Part shown: piece after piece, positions 35,974 through 44,773 of the stretch
Layout of the letters: every line of letters begins with the position of its first letter
How positions within the stretch are numbered: the first letter of the stretch is position 1
NCBI GenBank assembly: GCA_036924835.1
Contig: JBAGRR010000001.1
Location: 1,302,001 to 1,366,000, forward strand
From: Nitrobacteraceae bacterium AZCC 1564
GTDB lineage: Bacteria > Pseudomonadota > Alphaproteobacteria > Rhizobiales > Xanthobacteraceae
Direction: 5' to 3'
Length of the DNA: 64,000 bases
Position numbers and translations under genes: made by a program
The notes under the pieces: model-generated
Databases searched by the model: none
What the model saw: the letters and a program-made list of their open reading frames with translations, nothing else
What the model was told of the DNA's origin: nothing

Positions 35974-36677
35974 CGGTCCAGTGCCTTGTAGTGACGGAAG
36001 ATGCCATCTTCATTGAATGGAATGCGACGATCGCTAGCGAGATAGGCCTTGATGTTCGGTCGCTCCGCCACACAGTCGCGCAGTTCAAGCACGCGGGGCA
36101 CCTCGCCCTCGCCCTCGAAACGCTTCATGCGGCTCGGAAACGCGTAGCGGAGTCCCTCGATCAGTTGAAAGACTGAGAGATCCACGTAGCAAATCCTGCG
36201 ACCGTTGAGGTAAGGCCCCTTGCTCCGCGCGATAAGCTGCTCGAAATAGCCGAGAAATTTCGAAACCCGCTCGCTCCAGAATTCATCGGTGCGCCGCTTC
36301 GCGGCCGGCCGCTGGTCCTCGTAATAAAGCGTCGGCCCGAGCGGATGGTGAGTATCATGAATCTCCGCGACGAAATCGGCGACGGTCAATTGCAGTTGAT
36401 GCACCCACAGCTTGCCCGCCTCCGTCTTGGGCGCAAGACCGTGCCTTGATCCCAGATACAACAGGATGTTGGCGGTCTGCCCGATGACCAGCTTACCGGC
36501 CTTGAGAAACGGCGGAGCGAATGGCGGTGTCGGCGAGCGCCCATTCATCAGCGACATCATTTTGCCGGTGCTGCGGCGTGCGACGTCAACATAGTCGGCG
36601 CCCGCCTCCTCCAGCGCCAGACGGACATATTCGCCGCGCCCTTGGATGGACGGCCAATAGTAAAGCTCATACCGCAT
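35970..36677 (-). CDS. Glutathione S-transferase family protein
   Basis: 235 residues. The N-terminal thioredoxin-like domain (MRYELYYWPSIQGRGEYVRLALEEAGADYVDV) and the C-terminal helical domain are present, but the usual catalytic Tyr/Ser neighbourhood is not typical and the canonical SNAIL/TRAIL segment reads TANILLYLGSRHG, as in sigma/mu-type relatives. It should bind glutathione for detoxification or as a chaperone; substrate unknown. AAGGAG precedes the ATG 36677. The stop codon is the TAG within the terminal CTAG of a repeat, so the protein ends where the element begins. Confidence 0.85.
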   Translation of the reverse strand: MRYELYYWPSIQGRGEYVRLALEEAGADYVDVARRSTGKMMSLMNGRSPTPPFAPPFLKAGKLVIGQTANILLYLGSRHGLAPKTEAGKLWVHQLQLTVADFVAEIHDTHHPLGPTLYYEDQRPAAKRRTDEFWSERVSKFLGYFEQLIARSKGPYLNGRRICYVDLSVFQLIEGLRYAFPSRMKRFEGEGEVPRVLELRDCVAERPNIKAYLASDRRIPFNEDGIFRHYKALDR

Positions 36678-36755
36678 GAAAGCTCCTTGGGTCCCGTTGC
36701 AAGCTGCGACGTCAACACACGAGATCGCATCTTGTTCGCGCCAGCGGACCAAACG

Positions 36756-36783
36756 AAAAGGCGCCGCGCAAGCGCGACGCCTT
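36756..36783 (-). terminator. Terminator of the Tim44-like gene
   Basis: On the reverse strand AAGGCGTCGCGC, TTG loop, GCGCGGCGCCTTTT, about 30 bases after the stop. Confidence 0.85.
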
Positions 36784-36810
36784 CCCATCATTTCGATTGG
36801 TGGGATGAGC

Positions 36811-37767
36811 TTAGGTCGCCTGGATGGCAGAAAGCTCCCATGCGCCGCCCGGACGGCGCACAAAGGTCCAGACATCCGTCACTTCGGCCGGCGTTTCGCT
36901 GCCTTCAACGATGCGGCCGCTGGCGCGCTCGATGGTCTTGTCCACCAACGAGTAGCGCAACGCCACCGTGGCATATTCGCTCTGGCCTTCACGCCATGCT
37001 TCCGCGAGGTCGCCCTGCAGGAGCTTCACGTTGGAGACCTTGTTGACCACACCACGCTGGTTGTTTGCCGCGAGGTCTTCGGTGAAATACGACACCATCT
37101 CCGGCGTTGCCAGCGTGTGCAGCTTGTTGACGTCTTCGTTCGACCATGCCGCCTGAATTTCGCCGAGCAAACGTTCAAACGTGTCATAGTCGTCCGGCTT
37201 GATTTCGAGCGGCGCGCTGCCGGAGCCAAGACCGAAGCCAAATCCGTTACGCGCGTTGGTCTGCGCTCCGAGATCGGGGGCGGCATTGGGCGGAGGCGCA
37301 GCGTTCGCATACGCCGGAGCGTTGCGGCGCTGCCACCACGACATCGCCAACCGCACGACCAGATAGATCAAACCGATCTGAATGATCAGGCCGAAAATCG
37401 ACGACAGGCTGCCAAGCCCGCCGAACAATCCGCCACCGAACAGCATGCCGAGCAAGCCGGCGCCAAGGAAGCCCGCGGCGAGACCACCGAGCAGACCAGG
37501 GCGATTAAAGAAGCCGCCGCCTGCCGGAGTCGAGGCAGGAGCCTTCATGCCGGGCTGCGTAATGGAGCGCTGCATCGGCTGCGCCACGTTAGGCGCCGTC
37601 GCTGTCGGCGGAGGCGCCGAAAACGTGCGCGAGCCACGTGATCCCATGCTCCCACCGCCACCCGGGCGGGCATCAACAGACGACGAAACGGCAAGCATCA
37701 ACGGCATCGCCAGAGCCGCAACAACGGCCAAGGTTTTGACGGCGCGCATGCGCTGCGAAAAATTCAT
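36811..37767 (-). CDS. Tim44-like domain membrane protein
   Basis: 318 residues. A signal/anchor (residues 9-26) is followed by a Gly/Pro-rich low-complexity region, a strongly hydrophobic Gly-rich stretch GGLAAGFLGAGLLGMLFGGG, a second membrane helix (IFGLIIQIGLIYLVVRLAMSW), and a C-terminal Tim44 domain (DYDTFERLLGEIQAAWSNEDVNKL to the end). In alphaproteobacteria such proteins (TimA-like) relate to the mitochondrial import motor; the bacterial role is unclear. GAGGGA precedes ATG 37767. Followed by its own terminator. Confidence 0.88.
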   Translation of the reverse strand: MNFSQRMRAVKTLAVVAALAMPLMLAVSSSVDARPGGGGSMGSRGSRTFSAPPPTATAPNVAQPMQRSITQPGMKAPASTPAGGGFFNRPGLLGGLAAGFLGAGLLGMLFGGGLFGGLGSLSSIFGLIIQIGLIYLVVRLAMSWWQRRNAPAYANAAPPPNAAPDLGAQTNARNGFGFGLGSGSAPLEIKPDDYDTFERLLGEIQAAWSNEDVNKLHTLATPEMVSYFTEDLAANNQRGVVNKVSNVKLLQGDLAEAWREGQSEYATVALRYSLVDKTIERASGRIVEGSETPAEVTDVWTFVRRPGGAWELSAIQAT

Positions 37768-37905
37768 ATTCGTTCCCTCAAAGCCCTCAAAAGGGCGTTC
37801 CATCCCCGGCAGGGGACACGCCATAACATGGGCATCGGCGGGCGAAAGGAAAGCGGATTGACACAATTAAGGCTGCGGCCCTCAGTCGCGGACCGCCGTT
37901 AACAA

Positions 37906-40470
37906 TCATGACGAAATTGTCATGGTTTCCTTCACGGCCGCCACAAGTTGGCTCAACGTGAAGGGTTTCGGCAGGAAATTGAACTGCTGGTTCTCGGGCA
38001 AGCTTTTTTCAAATGCATCTTCCGCATAGCCAGAAACAAAGATGATCTTGAGATCCGGGTTTCGCTTGCGCATCTCGACCAGCAAGGTCGGCCCATCCAT
38101 TTCCGGCATCACGACGTCGGAGACGACGAGATCGATGGCGCCCTGCTCCTGGTCGATCAGCTCCATTGCTTCAAGTCCGTTCGCAGCTTCCATAACCGTG
38201 TAGCCACGCGAACGAAGACCGCGGGCGTTCAACGAACGCAAGCCGTCCTCGTCCTCGACAAGCAAGATGACGCCTTGTCCCGTAAGATCCGGCGCGCGCG
38301 GCTTGGCAGCAGGAGCCTCGGCTTCCGCGCCGTTTGTGACCGCAACCTCCTGCACTTTTTCTGCTTCAGGATAATGTCGCGGCAGGAAAATGCGGAACGT
38401 CGTTCCCTGATTGGCGACGGAATCGACATAAACGAATCCACCGGTCTGCTTGACGATTCCGTAAACTGTTGAAAGGCCGAGACCCGTCCCCTTGCCCACC
38501 TCCTTGGTCGAGAAGAACGGCTCGAAGATCTTGTCAAGGATATCGGCCGGAATGCCGGTGCCGGAATCGCTGACCTCAATTTGGACGTAATCCGCCGCAG
38601 GCATTCCTTTGTATTGCAAACGCTCGGCATCGCTTGCTGAGACGTTCGCCGTCCGGATCGTCAGCTTGCCGCCGTCCGGCATCGCGTCGCGAGCATTCAC
38701 CGCCAGATTGACGATGACCTGCTCGAATTGTGAGACGTCGACCTTCACCGGCCACAGATCGCGGCCGTGAACAAAATCGAGCTTCACCTTTTCGCCGATC
38801 AGCCGCTTCAGCAGCATGGTCAGATCCGACAGTGCATCGCCCATGTCGAGCACTTGCGGACGCAGTGTCTGACGGCGCGAGAACGCCAGCAGTTGCCGAA
38901 CCAGCGTCGCCGCGCGCGTCGCGTTCTGCTTGATCTGCATGATGTCCTGGAACGACGGATCGGTCGGCTTGTGTGCGTTCAGCAAGAAGTCGTTCGCCAT
39001 CATGATGGCGGATAGGACGTTGTTGAAGTCATGCGCGATGCCGCCGGCGAGTTGCCCCACCGCCTGCATCTTCTGCGACTGCGCGAAGTTCGCCTCCAGT
39101 GTCCGCTTCTCGGTTGTCTCCAGCAGGTAGACGATCGCGACCTCCGCATCGCGTGCATCCTGTTCAACCGAGGTGACGAAGAATTGGCCCCAGCGCTCCT
39201 TGGCGCTGTCCAGCATCGCTTCGACGGGCGGAATATCACCCTGACCGTCGGTCGCTTTATTGATGGCCACGACAAGCTCTCCGCGTTCGCGCTCGCTCAC
39301 AACCGCGAAGATGGACTTGTTGCCGGCACCGGATGACGAGAGGCTCTGCGTCAGCTTGGCGAAGCGGGCGTTGGCGCGCACGATATTGCCGGCCTTGTCA
39401 ACGGTCGCAATGGCCATCGGCGTATGGTCGAAGAAGCGCATGAAACGCACTTCAGCCACACGCTGTGGATCGCCATGATCGTCACGCGCCCGGTTGATGA
39501 CAAGCGTGCGCGAAGCACCGGGTGTGCCATCGGCTCCGAAAGCGAGCTTGTGATAAAGTCGCACTGGCATGGTCTTGCCGCTGCGCATCCGCAGATCAAT
39601 GTCGAAGACCTCTGTCTTGACCTCACCCGGCTCCGGCGTGATCGACGTCAGCAGGGACGCTCCATCACCCGACACGATATCGGCAATCTTCAGCCCGCCG
39701 GAACCGATCTCGGCCAAATCGTAATCCAGCCAGTTCGCCAACGTCGCATTGACGTAAACCAGCTCGCCCGCCGCATTCACCGAAAAGAAGCCGCAGGGCG
39801 CGTGGTCGAGATACTCGATGGCGTGCTGCAGTTCCTGAAAGACATCCTCCTGCCGCTCGCGGTCGCGGGTGATATCGGCGATCGACCAGACCGCGAATTT
39901 TGCTTCACGCTTGTCTGTTCCCAGCGGCCTCACCCGCATGCGCAGCCAGCGGCCGTGCGAACTATCGGCTCCCGCGACCCGGACTTCTTCCTGCTGCCGC
40001 TTGCCTTCGCGCGCTGCCTTGAGCAAACGAAACACAGCCTCGGAGACGTCCGGATTGCCGATGAAAACGCGTTCCACGGGCCGCACATCACTGGCGCCCG
40101 ATGCGCCCGTAAGCGCAAGATAAGTGGCGTTGGCATAGACCACGTGACCACGCGGGTCAGTCACCGCCAGACCATCGAACGCGTGATCAGCGATGGGACG
40201 CGTGATGGGATCCTCGGCATGGCGATCGGCGAAGCGGACGATGCCCGCAGCGAAAGCGAACAACGTAAAGAGCCCGACCATTGCCAGCAACGCCAGCAGG
40301 CCGAGAATATAGGGCTGGGCCTGCGAGCGGCCCAAGGTCATGAATGCGACCGCCGCCGCAACCACGGCCCCTGCGACCAGCAGTACGAGGAAGATGCTGC
40401 CGCTTCGCCGTGCCGGTTCAAGCACGGGAGCAAAAGAGGAACGCGGATCGTTGCCCGGAACGGTTGTCAT
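37906..40470 (-). CDS. cckA: Cell-cycle hybrid sensor histidine kinase CckA
   Basis: 854 residues. Two membrane helices near the N-terminus (about 22-43 and 55-79), two or three PAS domains (around 90-440), HisKA with phospho-His480 in GGIAHDFNN, HATPase_c with [10 protein letters not shown] and DSGTGI/GKGTGLG boxes, and a receiver domain with Asp785 in VVSDVVMPE. CckA phosphorylates ChpT and through it CtrA and CpdR, controlling division, chromosome replication and flagellar genes. ATG 40470 has GCAGGCAG upstream; an in-frame start 9 codons further is less likely. Its location next to the flagellar block is common in this family. Confidence 0.96.
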   Translation of the reverse strand: MTTVPGNDPRSSFAPVLEPARRSGSIFLVLLVAGAVVAAAVAFMTLGRSQAQPYILGLLALLAMVGLFTLFAFAAGIVRFADRHAEDPITRPIADHAFDGLAVTDPRGHVVYANATYLALTGASGASDVRPVERVFIGNPDVSEAVFRLLKAAREGKRQQEEVRVAGADSSHGRWLRMRVRPLGTDKREAKFAVWSIADITRDRERQEDVFQELQHAIEYLDHAPCGFFSVNAAGELVYVNATLANWLDYDLAEIGSGGLKIADIVSGDGASLLTSITPEPGEVKTEVFDIDLRMRSGKTMPVRLYHKLAFGADGTPGASRTLVINRARDDHGDPQRVAEVRFMRFFDHTPMAIATVDKAGNIVRANARFAKLTQSLSSSGAGNKSIFAVVSERERGELVVAINKATDGQGDIPPVEAMLDSAKERWGQFFVTSVEQDARDAEVAIVYLLETTEKRTLEANFAQSQKMQAVGQLAGGIAHDFNNVLSAIMMANDFLLNAHKPTDPSFQDIMQIKQNATRAATLVRQLLAFSRRQTLRPQVLDMGDALSDLTMLLKRLIGEKVKLDFVHGRDLWPVKVDVSQFEQVIVNLAVNARDAMPDGGKLTIRTANVSASDAERLQYKGMPAADYVQIEVSDSGTGIPADILDKIFEPFFSTKEVGKGTGLGLSTVYGIVKQTGGFVYVDSVANQGTTFRIFLPRHYPEAEKVQEVAVTNGAEAEAPAAKPRAPDLTGQGVILLVEDEDGLRSLNARGLRSRGYTVMEAANGLEAMELIDQEQGAIDLVVSDVVMPEMDGPTLLVEMRKRNPDLKIIFVSGYAEDAFEKSLPENQQFNFLPKPFTLSQLVAAVKETMTISS

Positions 40471-40543
40471 CGCATGCTGCCTGCGCGTATCCCGCAAAAG
40501 CGGTGACCAGTCTTACGTTCAGAATACGCGAAAATTGTCGGTT

Positions 40544-40874
40544 CTAGTGTGGCGTCTCGCAATTGCTGACCTCTCTTGCGGCTAGCCTCTTATCGGCAAT
40601 TGCGAGACAAAGCCACACTAGTGGAGCGGATTTGACATTCGCTACCAACCGGCCGCGAGTTAGTCAGGCGAATGTCAAATCCAAAACTCCACTAGAAACT
40701 TATATTTGGCTAGTGGTCCTTTGATTCTAACATTCGCAGGAGGTGCCTGCCGAAACGGGATGCGAATGTTAGACTCGGACCACTAGCATTTTGATTTTGC
40801 TAGTGTCCTTTCGTCTCCGAATAACCGTGCGAGCGCGCCGCAAATGGGTCGGTTGTTCGGAGACGGGACACTAG
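40544..40874 (+). repeat. EF element interrupted by an inverted BC element
   Basis: Order: E (40544-40621), inverted C (40618-40695, sharing the CTAG of E), linker aaacttatatttgg, inverted B (40710-40786), linker cattttgattttg, F (40800-40874). The E, linker and F sequences match the uninterrupted unit at 6064-6230 with only a few differences. The BC unit is bounded by CTAG on both sides, where the empty site has one CTAG. Confidence 0.93.
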
Positions 40875-41007
40875 GCATTTTCCTGCAACAAACTCATTTC
40901 TATCCCGCGGAAACATGCTCTGAATACGCCCTTCTCGAACCTGAGTGCCTGAATCGGGCATCAGGACGCAAGCGGCATCATGGACGTTCCCTCTGCCGTA
41001 CGCGACA

Positions 41008-42084
41008 TCACCAGCCAAGGCCGGAGACCTGACGCTTGAGGCGCATCACGTAGCCGATGACTTCCGCGACCGCGTGATAATGCTCCACCGGAATCTCGCT
41101 ATCGACTTCAACAGTGGCGTGCAGGGCGCGCGCCAACGGCACGTTCTCCACGATCGGTACGTCGTTCGCGGTGGCGATCTCCCTGATCTTGAGAGCGATT
41201 GCGTCTACGCCCTTGGCCACGCAAATCGGCGCCGGCATCCCGCGGTCGTATTTGAGCGCAACCGCGTAGTGGGTCGGGTTAGTGATGATCACGGAGGCCG
41301 TCGGCACCGCCGCCATCATGCGCTTCTTCGCGCGCGCAAAGCGGATCTGCTTGATGCGCCCCTTGATGTGCGGATCACCTTCGGATTGCTTATATTCTTC
41401 CTTGATTTCCTGCAGCGACATCTTCTGCCGCTCGAACCACTGCCGGTATTGGAACAGATAGTCCAGCGTCGCAACCACTGCGAGCATAGCGACGACCGTC
41501 GCCATCAGATGCACCGAGAGCGCCTTTGTTACATCCAGGATTGCCACTGGATCGAACCGGACCATCGCCTCGAAGCGATGGCGCTCAGGCCACAGCACCA
41601 TGACCATGACGATTCCCACGACGATGATCTTGAACAGGCCCTTGAGAAAGTTCGCGAGCGCCTGCTTGCCGAACATTCGCGCGGCGCCGGCCATCGGAGA
41701 GATCTTGCTGAATTTCGGCGACAGTGCTTCGGTCGAAAACACCAGCCGATGCTGAATCAGATTGCTGACAATGCCAGCAATGATCAGCAGTAGAAACGGA
41801 ACGCCGAGGGCGCTAATCAAGGCAAATTCGATGCTGTTGACGAGTGCAAGGAGGCCCGGCCCGTCAACGCGGATCTGATGAGCATTCATCATCAGGTTTC
41901 GCATCGGGGTCTCGATACCAACACCGATCGATCCCGAAAACGATGAGAGGAGCAACGTTGATCCGGCGATCACGAACCAGGTGTTGACTTCCTGACTTTT
42001 GGCAACGTCGCCACGTTCGAGCGCTTCGTCGAGGCGTTTTTGCGTCGGGTCTTCTGTTTTGGAGTCTTTATCCTCGTCGGCCAT
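41008..42084 (-). CDS. flhB: Flagellar export gate protein FlhB
   Basis: 358 residues. Charged N-terminus EDKDSKTEDPTQKRLDEALERGDVAKSQEV, four membrane helices, and a cytoplasmic domain with the self-cleaving NPTH site (ITNPTHYAVALKYDRG). FlhB switches export specificity from rod/hook to filament proteins. AAGGGCGG precedes the ATG. Last gene of flgB-flgC-fliE-fliQ-fliR-flhB. Confidence 0.97.
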   Translation of the reverse strand: MADEDKDSKTEDPTQKRLDEALERGDVAKSQEVNTWFVIAGSTLLLSSFSGSIGVGIETPMRNLMMNAHQIRVDGPGLLALVNSIEFALISALGVPFLLLIIAGIVSNLIQHRLVFSTEALSPKFSKISPMAGAARMFGKQALANFLKGLFKIIVVGIVMVMVLWPERHRFEAMVRFDPVAILDVTKALSVHLMATVVAMLAVVATLDYLFQYRQWFERQKMSLQEIKEEYKQSEGDPHIKGRIKQIRFARAKKRMMAAVPTASVIITNPTHYAVALKYDRGMPAPICVAKGVDAIALKIREIATANDVPIVENVPLARALHATVEVDSEIPVEHYHAVAEVIGYVMRLKRQVSGLGW

Positions 42085-42093
42085 GGTCCGCCC

Positions 42094-42864
42094 TTAGCTC
42101 CTCGGTATCAGCTCGTGCATGACCCCACCAAAATAGTCGAGGAACGTTCCCATCATGATTGCGACGACAGCCGCGAGCATCAGGAAGCCGCCCAGAATGG
42201 AAAGCGGCACGCCGATGAAGAAAACCTGCATCTGCGGCATCAGACGAGCGAGCACGCCCAGCCCCAGATTGAAAACGAGGCCGAACACGATGAATGGCGC
42301 GGAGAGCTGGACTCCGATCTTGAAAGCGGTCGCAAAAGCGCGGGTTGCCAGCGCCGCGACATCGCCACTTGGCATCAGCTCGCCCGGAGAAAATATCTTG
42401 TAGCTCTCGCTCAGCGCAGCGATCACGAGATGATGCATATCGGTGGCGAACAGCAACGTCAGGCCAAGGATAGTGAGGAAGTTGCCGATCAATGCGCCCT
42501 GCTGGCCCTGCGTGGGATCAACCGTTGTGACGAAACCGAGCCCGAGCTGCTGCGCGATCACCGAACCTGCCACGGCCAAAGCCGACAGTGTCACGCGCGC
42601 CGTAGCGCCGAGCACGACTCCGATGATGATCTCGTGAACAAGCAGCACCAGCATAGGTGCCATCGTGGTCATGTTGACGTGATAGTCGGAACGATGAAGC
42701 GGCAGAAGAATAAGAGTGAGCGCAAGCGCGATCCCAAGCCGCAGACGGACCGGAATATTGACCTCTCCCAAGCCTGGAAGCAGCATCACCATGGCGCCAA
42801 TGCGGGCAAAAATGAGCATAAAGGCGGCCGCGAGGGCCGGAAGCATCGAAATGTCGATACGCAT
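42094..42864 (-). CDS. fliR: Flagellar export gate protein FliR
   Basis: 256 residues with six or more hydrophobic helices (ALAAAFMLIFARIGAMVMLLPGLG at the start). FliR, with FliP and FliQ, forms the export gate core in the basal body. Nine bases separate its stop from the flhB start. Confidence 0.95.
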   Translation of the reverse strand: MRIDISMLPALAAAFMLIFARIGAMVMLLPGLGEVNIPVRLRLGIALALTLILLPLHRSDYHVNMTTMAPMLVLLVHEIIIGVVLGATARVTLSALAVAGSVIAQQLGLGFVTTVDPTQGQQGALIGNFLTILGLTLLFATDMHHLVIAALSESYKIFSPGELMPSGDVAALATRAFATAFKIGVQLSAPFIVFGLVFNLGLGVLARLMPQMQVFFIGVPLSILGGFLMLAAVVAIMMGTFLDYFGGVMHELIPRS

Positions 42865-42908
42865 GGAAGACGTGCCCAGGGCCGGTTCATGAGGTCCCCG
42901 ACCATGCG

Positions 42909-43172
42909 CTAGCCGCCGATGATTCGCGACGATATTCGCAACATCTGACCGTTCATGGCATCGGCCATGAACGGCAGCGCCAACACAAGCGTAATGAAGA
43001 TCGCAAGGATCTTCGGTACGAAAGCTAGCGTCTGCTCCTGAATTTGCGTCAATGCCTGGATCAGGGAGATCACAACACCGACAACGAGAGCCACAACCAA
43101 CAGTGGCGACGAGACCTTGACGATTGTCCAGATCGCGTCGCGCGAGACGTCCAGAACTTCAGGCCCTGTCAT
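42909..43172 (-). CDS. fliQ: Flagellar export gate protein FliQ
   Basis: 87 residues, two helices (VSSPLLVVALVVGVVISLIQALTQ, and PKILAIFITLVLALPF). Typical FliQ size and sequence; part of the FliPQR gate. Between fliE and fliR. Confidence 0.96.
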   Translation of the reverse strand: MTGPEVLDVSRDAIWTIVKVSSPLLVVALVVGVVISLIQALTQIQEQTLAFVPKILAIFITLVLALPFMADAMNGQMLRISSRIIGG

Positions 43173-43211
43173 GCCATTCCCCTGTCCGCAAGCACGCTGA
43201 GACGCCGAAGA

Positions 43212-43589
43212 TCAGATCGGCATCTTCATGATGTCTTCGTAGGACTGGATTACCCGATCACGCACCGAGACCAGCGTCGACACTGCAACATCGGTCTCCG
43301 CCACAGCAGTCACTACATCCATGACATTGGCTTTACCTTGCGCCATCGCGATGGTTTGAGCATCCGACTTCCGTCCAGCATCCATCACACCGCCGATCGC
43401 ATCCTTCAACACTGCGCCGAACGAAGGACCGTTGGACTGCACGGTTTGCCCGAGGCCGCCTTCCATGATGCGGGCAAGATTGGCCGCCGAGGCTCCACCA
43501 GCCTCTGCAGGCTTTCCGACACCGGCTGAAGCGTCGAGAATACGCGCGAGATTTGCATACGCATTTGCAGCAACTGTTGGTGATGCCAT
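43212..43589 (-). CDS. fliE: Flagellar hook-basal body protein FliE
   Basis: 125 residues. The conserved C-terminal core (VMDVVTAVAETDVAVSTLVSVRDRVIQSYEDIMKMPI) is that of FliE, the adaptor between the MS ring/export gate and the rod. Located between flgC and fliQ. Confidence 0.96.
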   Translation of the reverse strand: MASPTVAANAYANLARILDASAGVGKPAEAGGASAANLARIMEGGLGQTVQSNGPSFGAVLKDAIGGVMDAGRKSDAQTIAMAQGKANVMDVVTAVAETDVAVSTLVSVRDRVIQSYEDIMKMPI

Positions 43590-43606
43590 GACTAGAGTCC
43601 TTCTCT

Positions 43607-44029
43607 TCAGGCTTTTAAAATATCGAGTGTGCGCTGGATCATCCGGCGCGTGGCAGAAATGATATTGAGATTGGCTTCGTAGGAGCGCTGAGCCTCACGC
43701 ATATCAGTCATTTCCACCAGCGTATTAACGTTGGGGTATTTCACGTTGCCGTTGGCATCTGCCGCTGGATTGCCGGGCTCGTGCCGAATGCGAAATGCGG
43801 AATTGTCGGGCTTGATCCTTCCGAGGCTGATGACGCGTGCATCAAGCGTGCGATCCAGTTCCGAGGAAAACGTTGGCACCTTGCGGCGATAGGGATCACC
43901 CCCCGGGGTCTTTGCGGTCGAGTCAGCGTTGGCGATGTTTTCCGAAATCACGCGCATTCGTCCGGCCTGAGCACGCAAACCCGAGGTCGAGATATTCATC
44001 GATCTCAGAAAATCGTTCCCATCACTCAT
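43607..44029 (-). CDS. flgC: Flagellar basal-body rod protein FlgC
   Basis: 140 residues. N-terminal rod signature (FLRSMNISTSGLRAQAGRMRVISENIANADST) and C-terminal signature (VNTLVEMTDMREAQRSYEANLNIISATRRMIQRTLDILKA). Proximal rod subunit, exported by the flagellar system. Follows flgB by 36 bases. Confidence 0.96.
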   Translation of the reverse strand: MSDGNDFLRSMNISTSGLRAQAGRMRVISENIANADSTAKTPGGDPYRRKVPTFSSELDRTLDARVISLGRIKPDNSAFRIRHEPGNPAADANGNVKYPNVNTLVEMTDMREAQRSYEANLNIISATRRMIQRTLDILKA

Positions 44030-44065
44030 CAGTCGCCTCCATCTTTTCTGGCATGGCCGCTCGAA

Positions 44066-44473
44066 TTAGCGCCTGCCGATCGCCGTCTTGATGAGACCGA
44101 GGCTACGGCTGTAGAGAGAGGTCACCGCGGCGTAGTCCATCTGGTTCGCTGAAGCCTTGAGCATCTCATCCTCAAGATTGACCGCGTTGCCGGCCGGCCT
44201 CGTCGCGTACCCGCCACGGTTGCTTGAATCGAAGTTTTCGCTGACGCCTGAAGCCTGAATGTGGTTGGCGCTCGTACGCGTCATGGCGAGCGACGCCATG
44301 TGCCCTCCGAGCGGATTGCCAAGACCGTCGAATTTCGGCTCGACCAGATCACGTGGCTTGAAGCCAGGGGAATCGGAATGCGAGACGTTTTCCGCGAGAA
44401 CGCGCTGGCGCTCCTGATGCCACTGCATCTTGGTGCGCAGCGCGGACAGCATGGGAAGATCTGTGATCGGCAT
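44066..44473 (-). CDS. flgB: Flagellar basal-body rod protein FlgB
   Basis: 135 residues. Rod pattern LSALRTKMQWHQERQRVLAENVSHSDSPGFKPRDL and a C-terminal helix with MLKASANQMDYAAVTSLYSRSLGLIKTAIGRR. First gene of its operon. The leader contains a perfect 10-bp inverted repeat next to the ribosome binding site (AGGTGGAGAG) and ftr-like sites further up. Confidence 0.96.
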   Translation of the reverse strand: MPITDLPMLSALRTKMQWHQERQRVLAENVSHSDSPGFKPRDLVEPKFDGLGNPLGGHMASLAMTRTSANHIQASGVSENFDSSNRGGYATRPAGNAVNLEDEMLKASANQMDYAAVTSLYSRSLGLIKTAIGRR

Positions 44474-44485
44474 TGGCTCTGCTCT

Positions 44486-44511
44486 CCACCTGTGGCTGGT
44501 TCCACAGGTGG
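44486..44511 (-). promoter_or_regulatory. Perfect inverted repeat in the flgB leader
   Basis: CCACCTGTGG and CCACAGGTGG are separated by 6 nt. On the flgB strand the hairpin ends about 12 nt before the ATG and its right arm includes the AGGTGG that leads into the GGAG ribosome binding site. A translational control element or a dimer-binding operator are both possible. Confidence 0.6.
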
Positions 44512-44688
44512 GCAGAATTTGCCGCGCTTATGGTTAACAGATAGTTAAGTGCATGCTGACCGATTTTCGGAAGCCAAGGCTCCTTGATCGTGTTAAGCTA
44601 TTGAAAATGCGGGTTCAGGAAGTGTTTTGGGCCCGGGTGATTCATGAGTTAATAATTTGTGGGCGGCAGGTGTTGCCGGCAAAAATTA
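44511..44688. promoter_or_regulatory. ftr-like sites between flgB and fliO
   Basis: GGCAGAATTTGCC (44511-44523) and TTGCCGGCAAAAATT (44673-44687) resemble the FlbD-binding ftr enhancers of Caulobacter (CGGC-N-AAA-type with inverted TTGCCG). No -24/-12 element with good spacing was seen in this interval, so the assignment rests on the palindromes and on context. Confidence 0.4.
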
Positions 44689-44773
44689 ACGGACGACACG
44701 CTCTCCAGGTAGCCTTCGCACATCTCGCGAATCTGGCATAGGAAGAGAGGTGTTGTTTGACGGGGACAGTAAC

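Noticed and set aside
36676-37641. Long open frame (321 codons) opposite the Tim44-like gene
   Set aside because: Antisense shadow; no start site and no recognisable domain.
39424-40506. Long open frame (360 codons) opposite cckA
   Set aside because: Antisense shadow of cckA; repeated His/Arg/Gln-rich low-information sequence.
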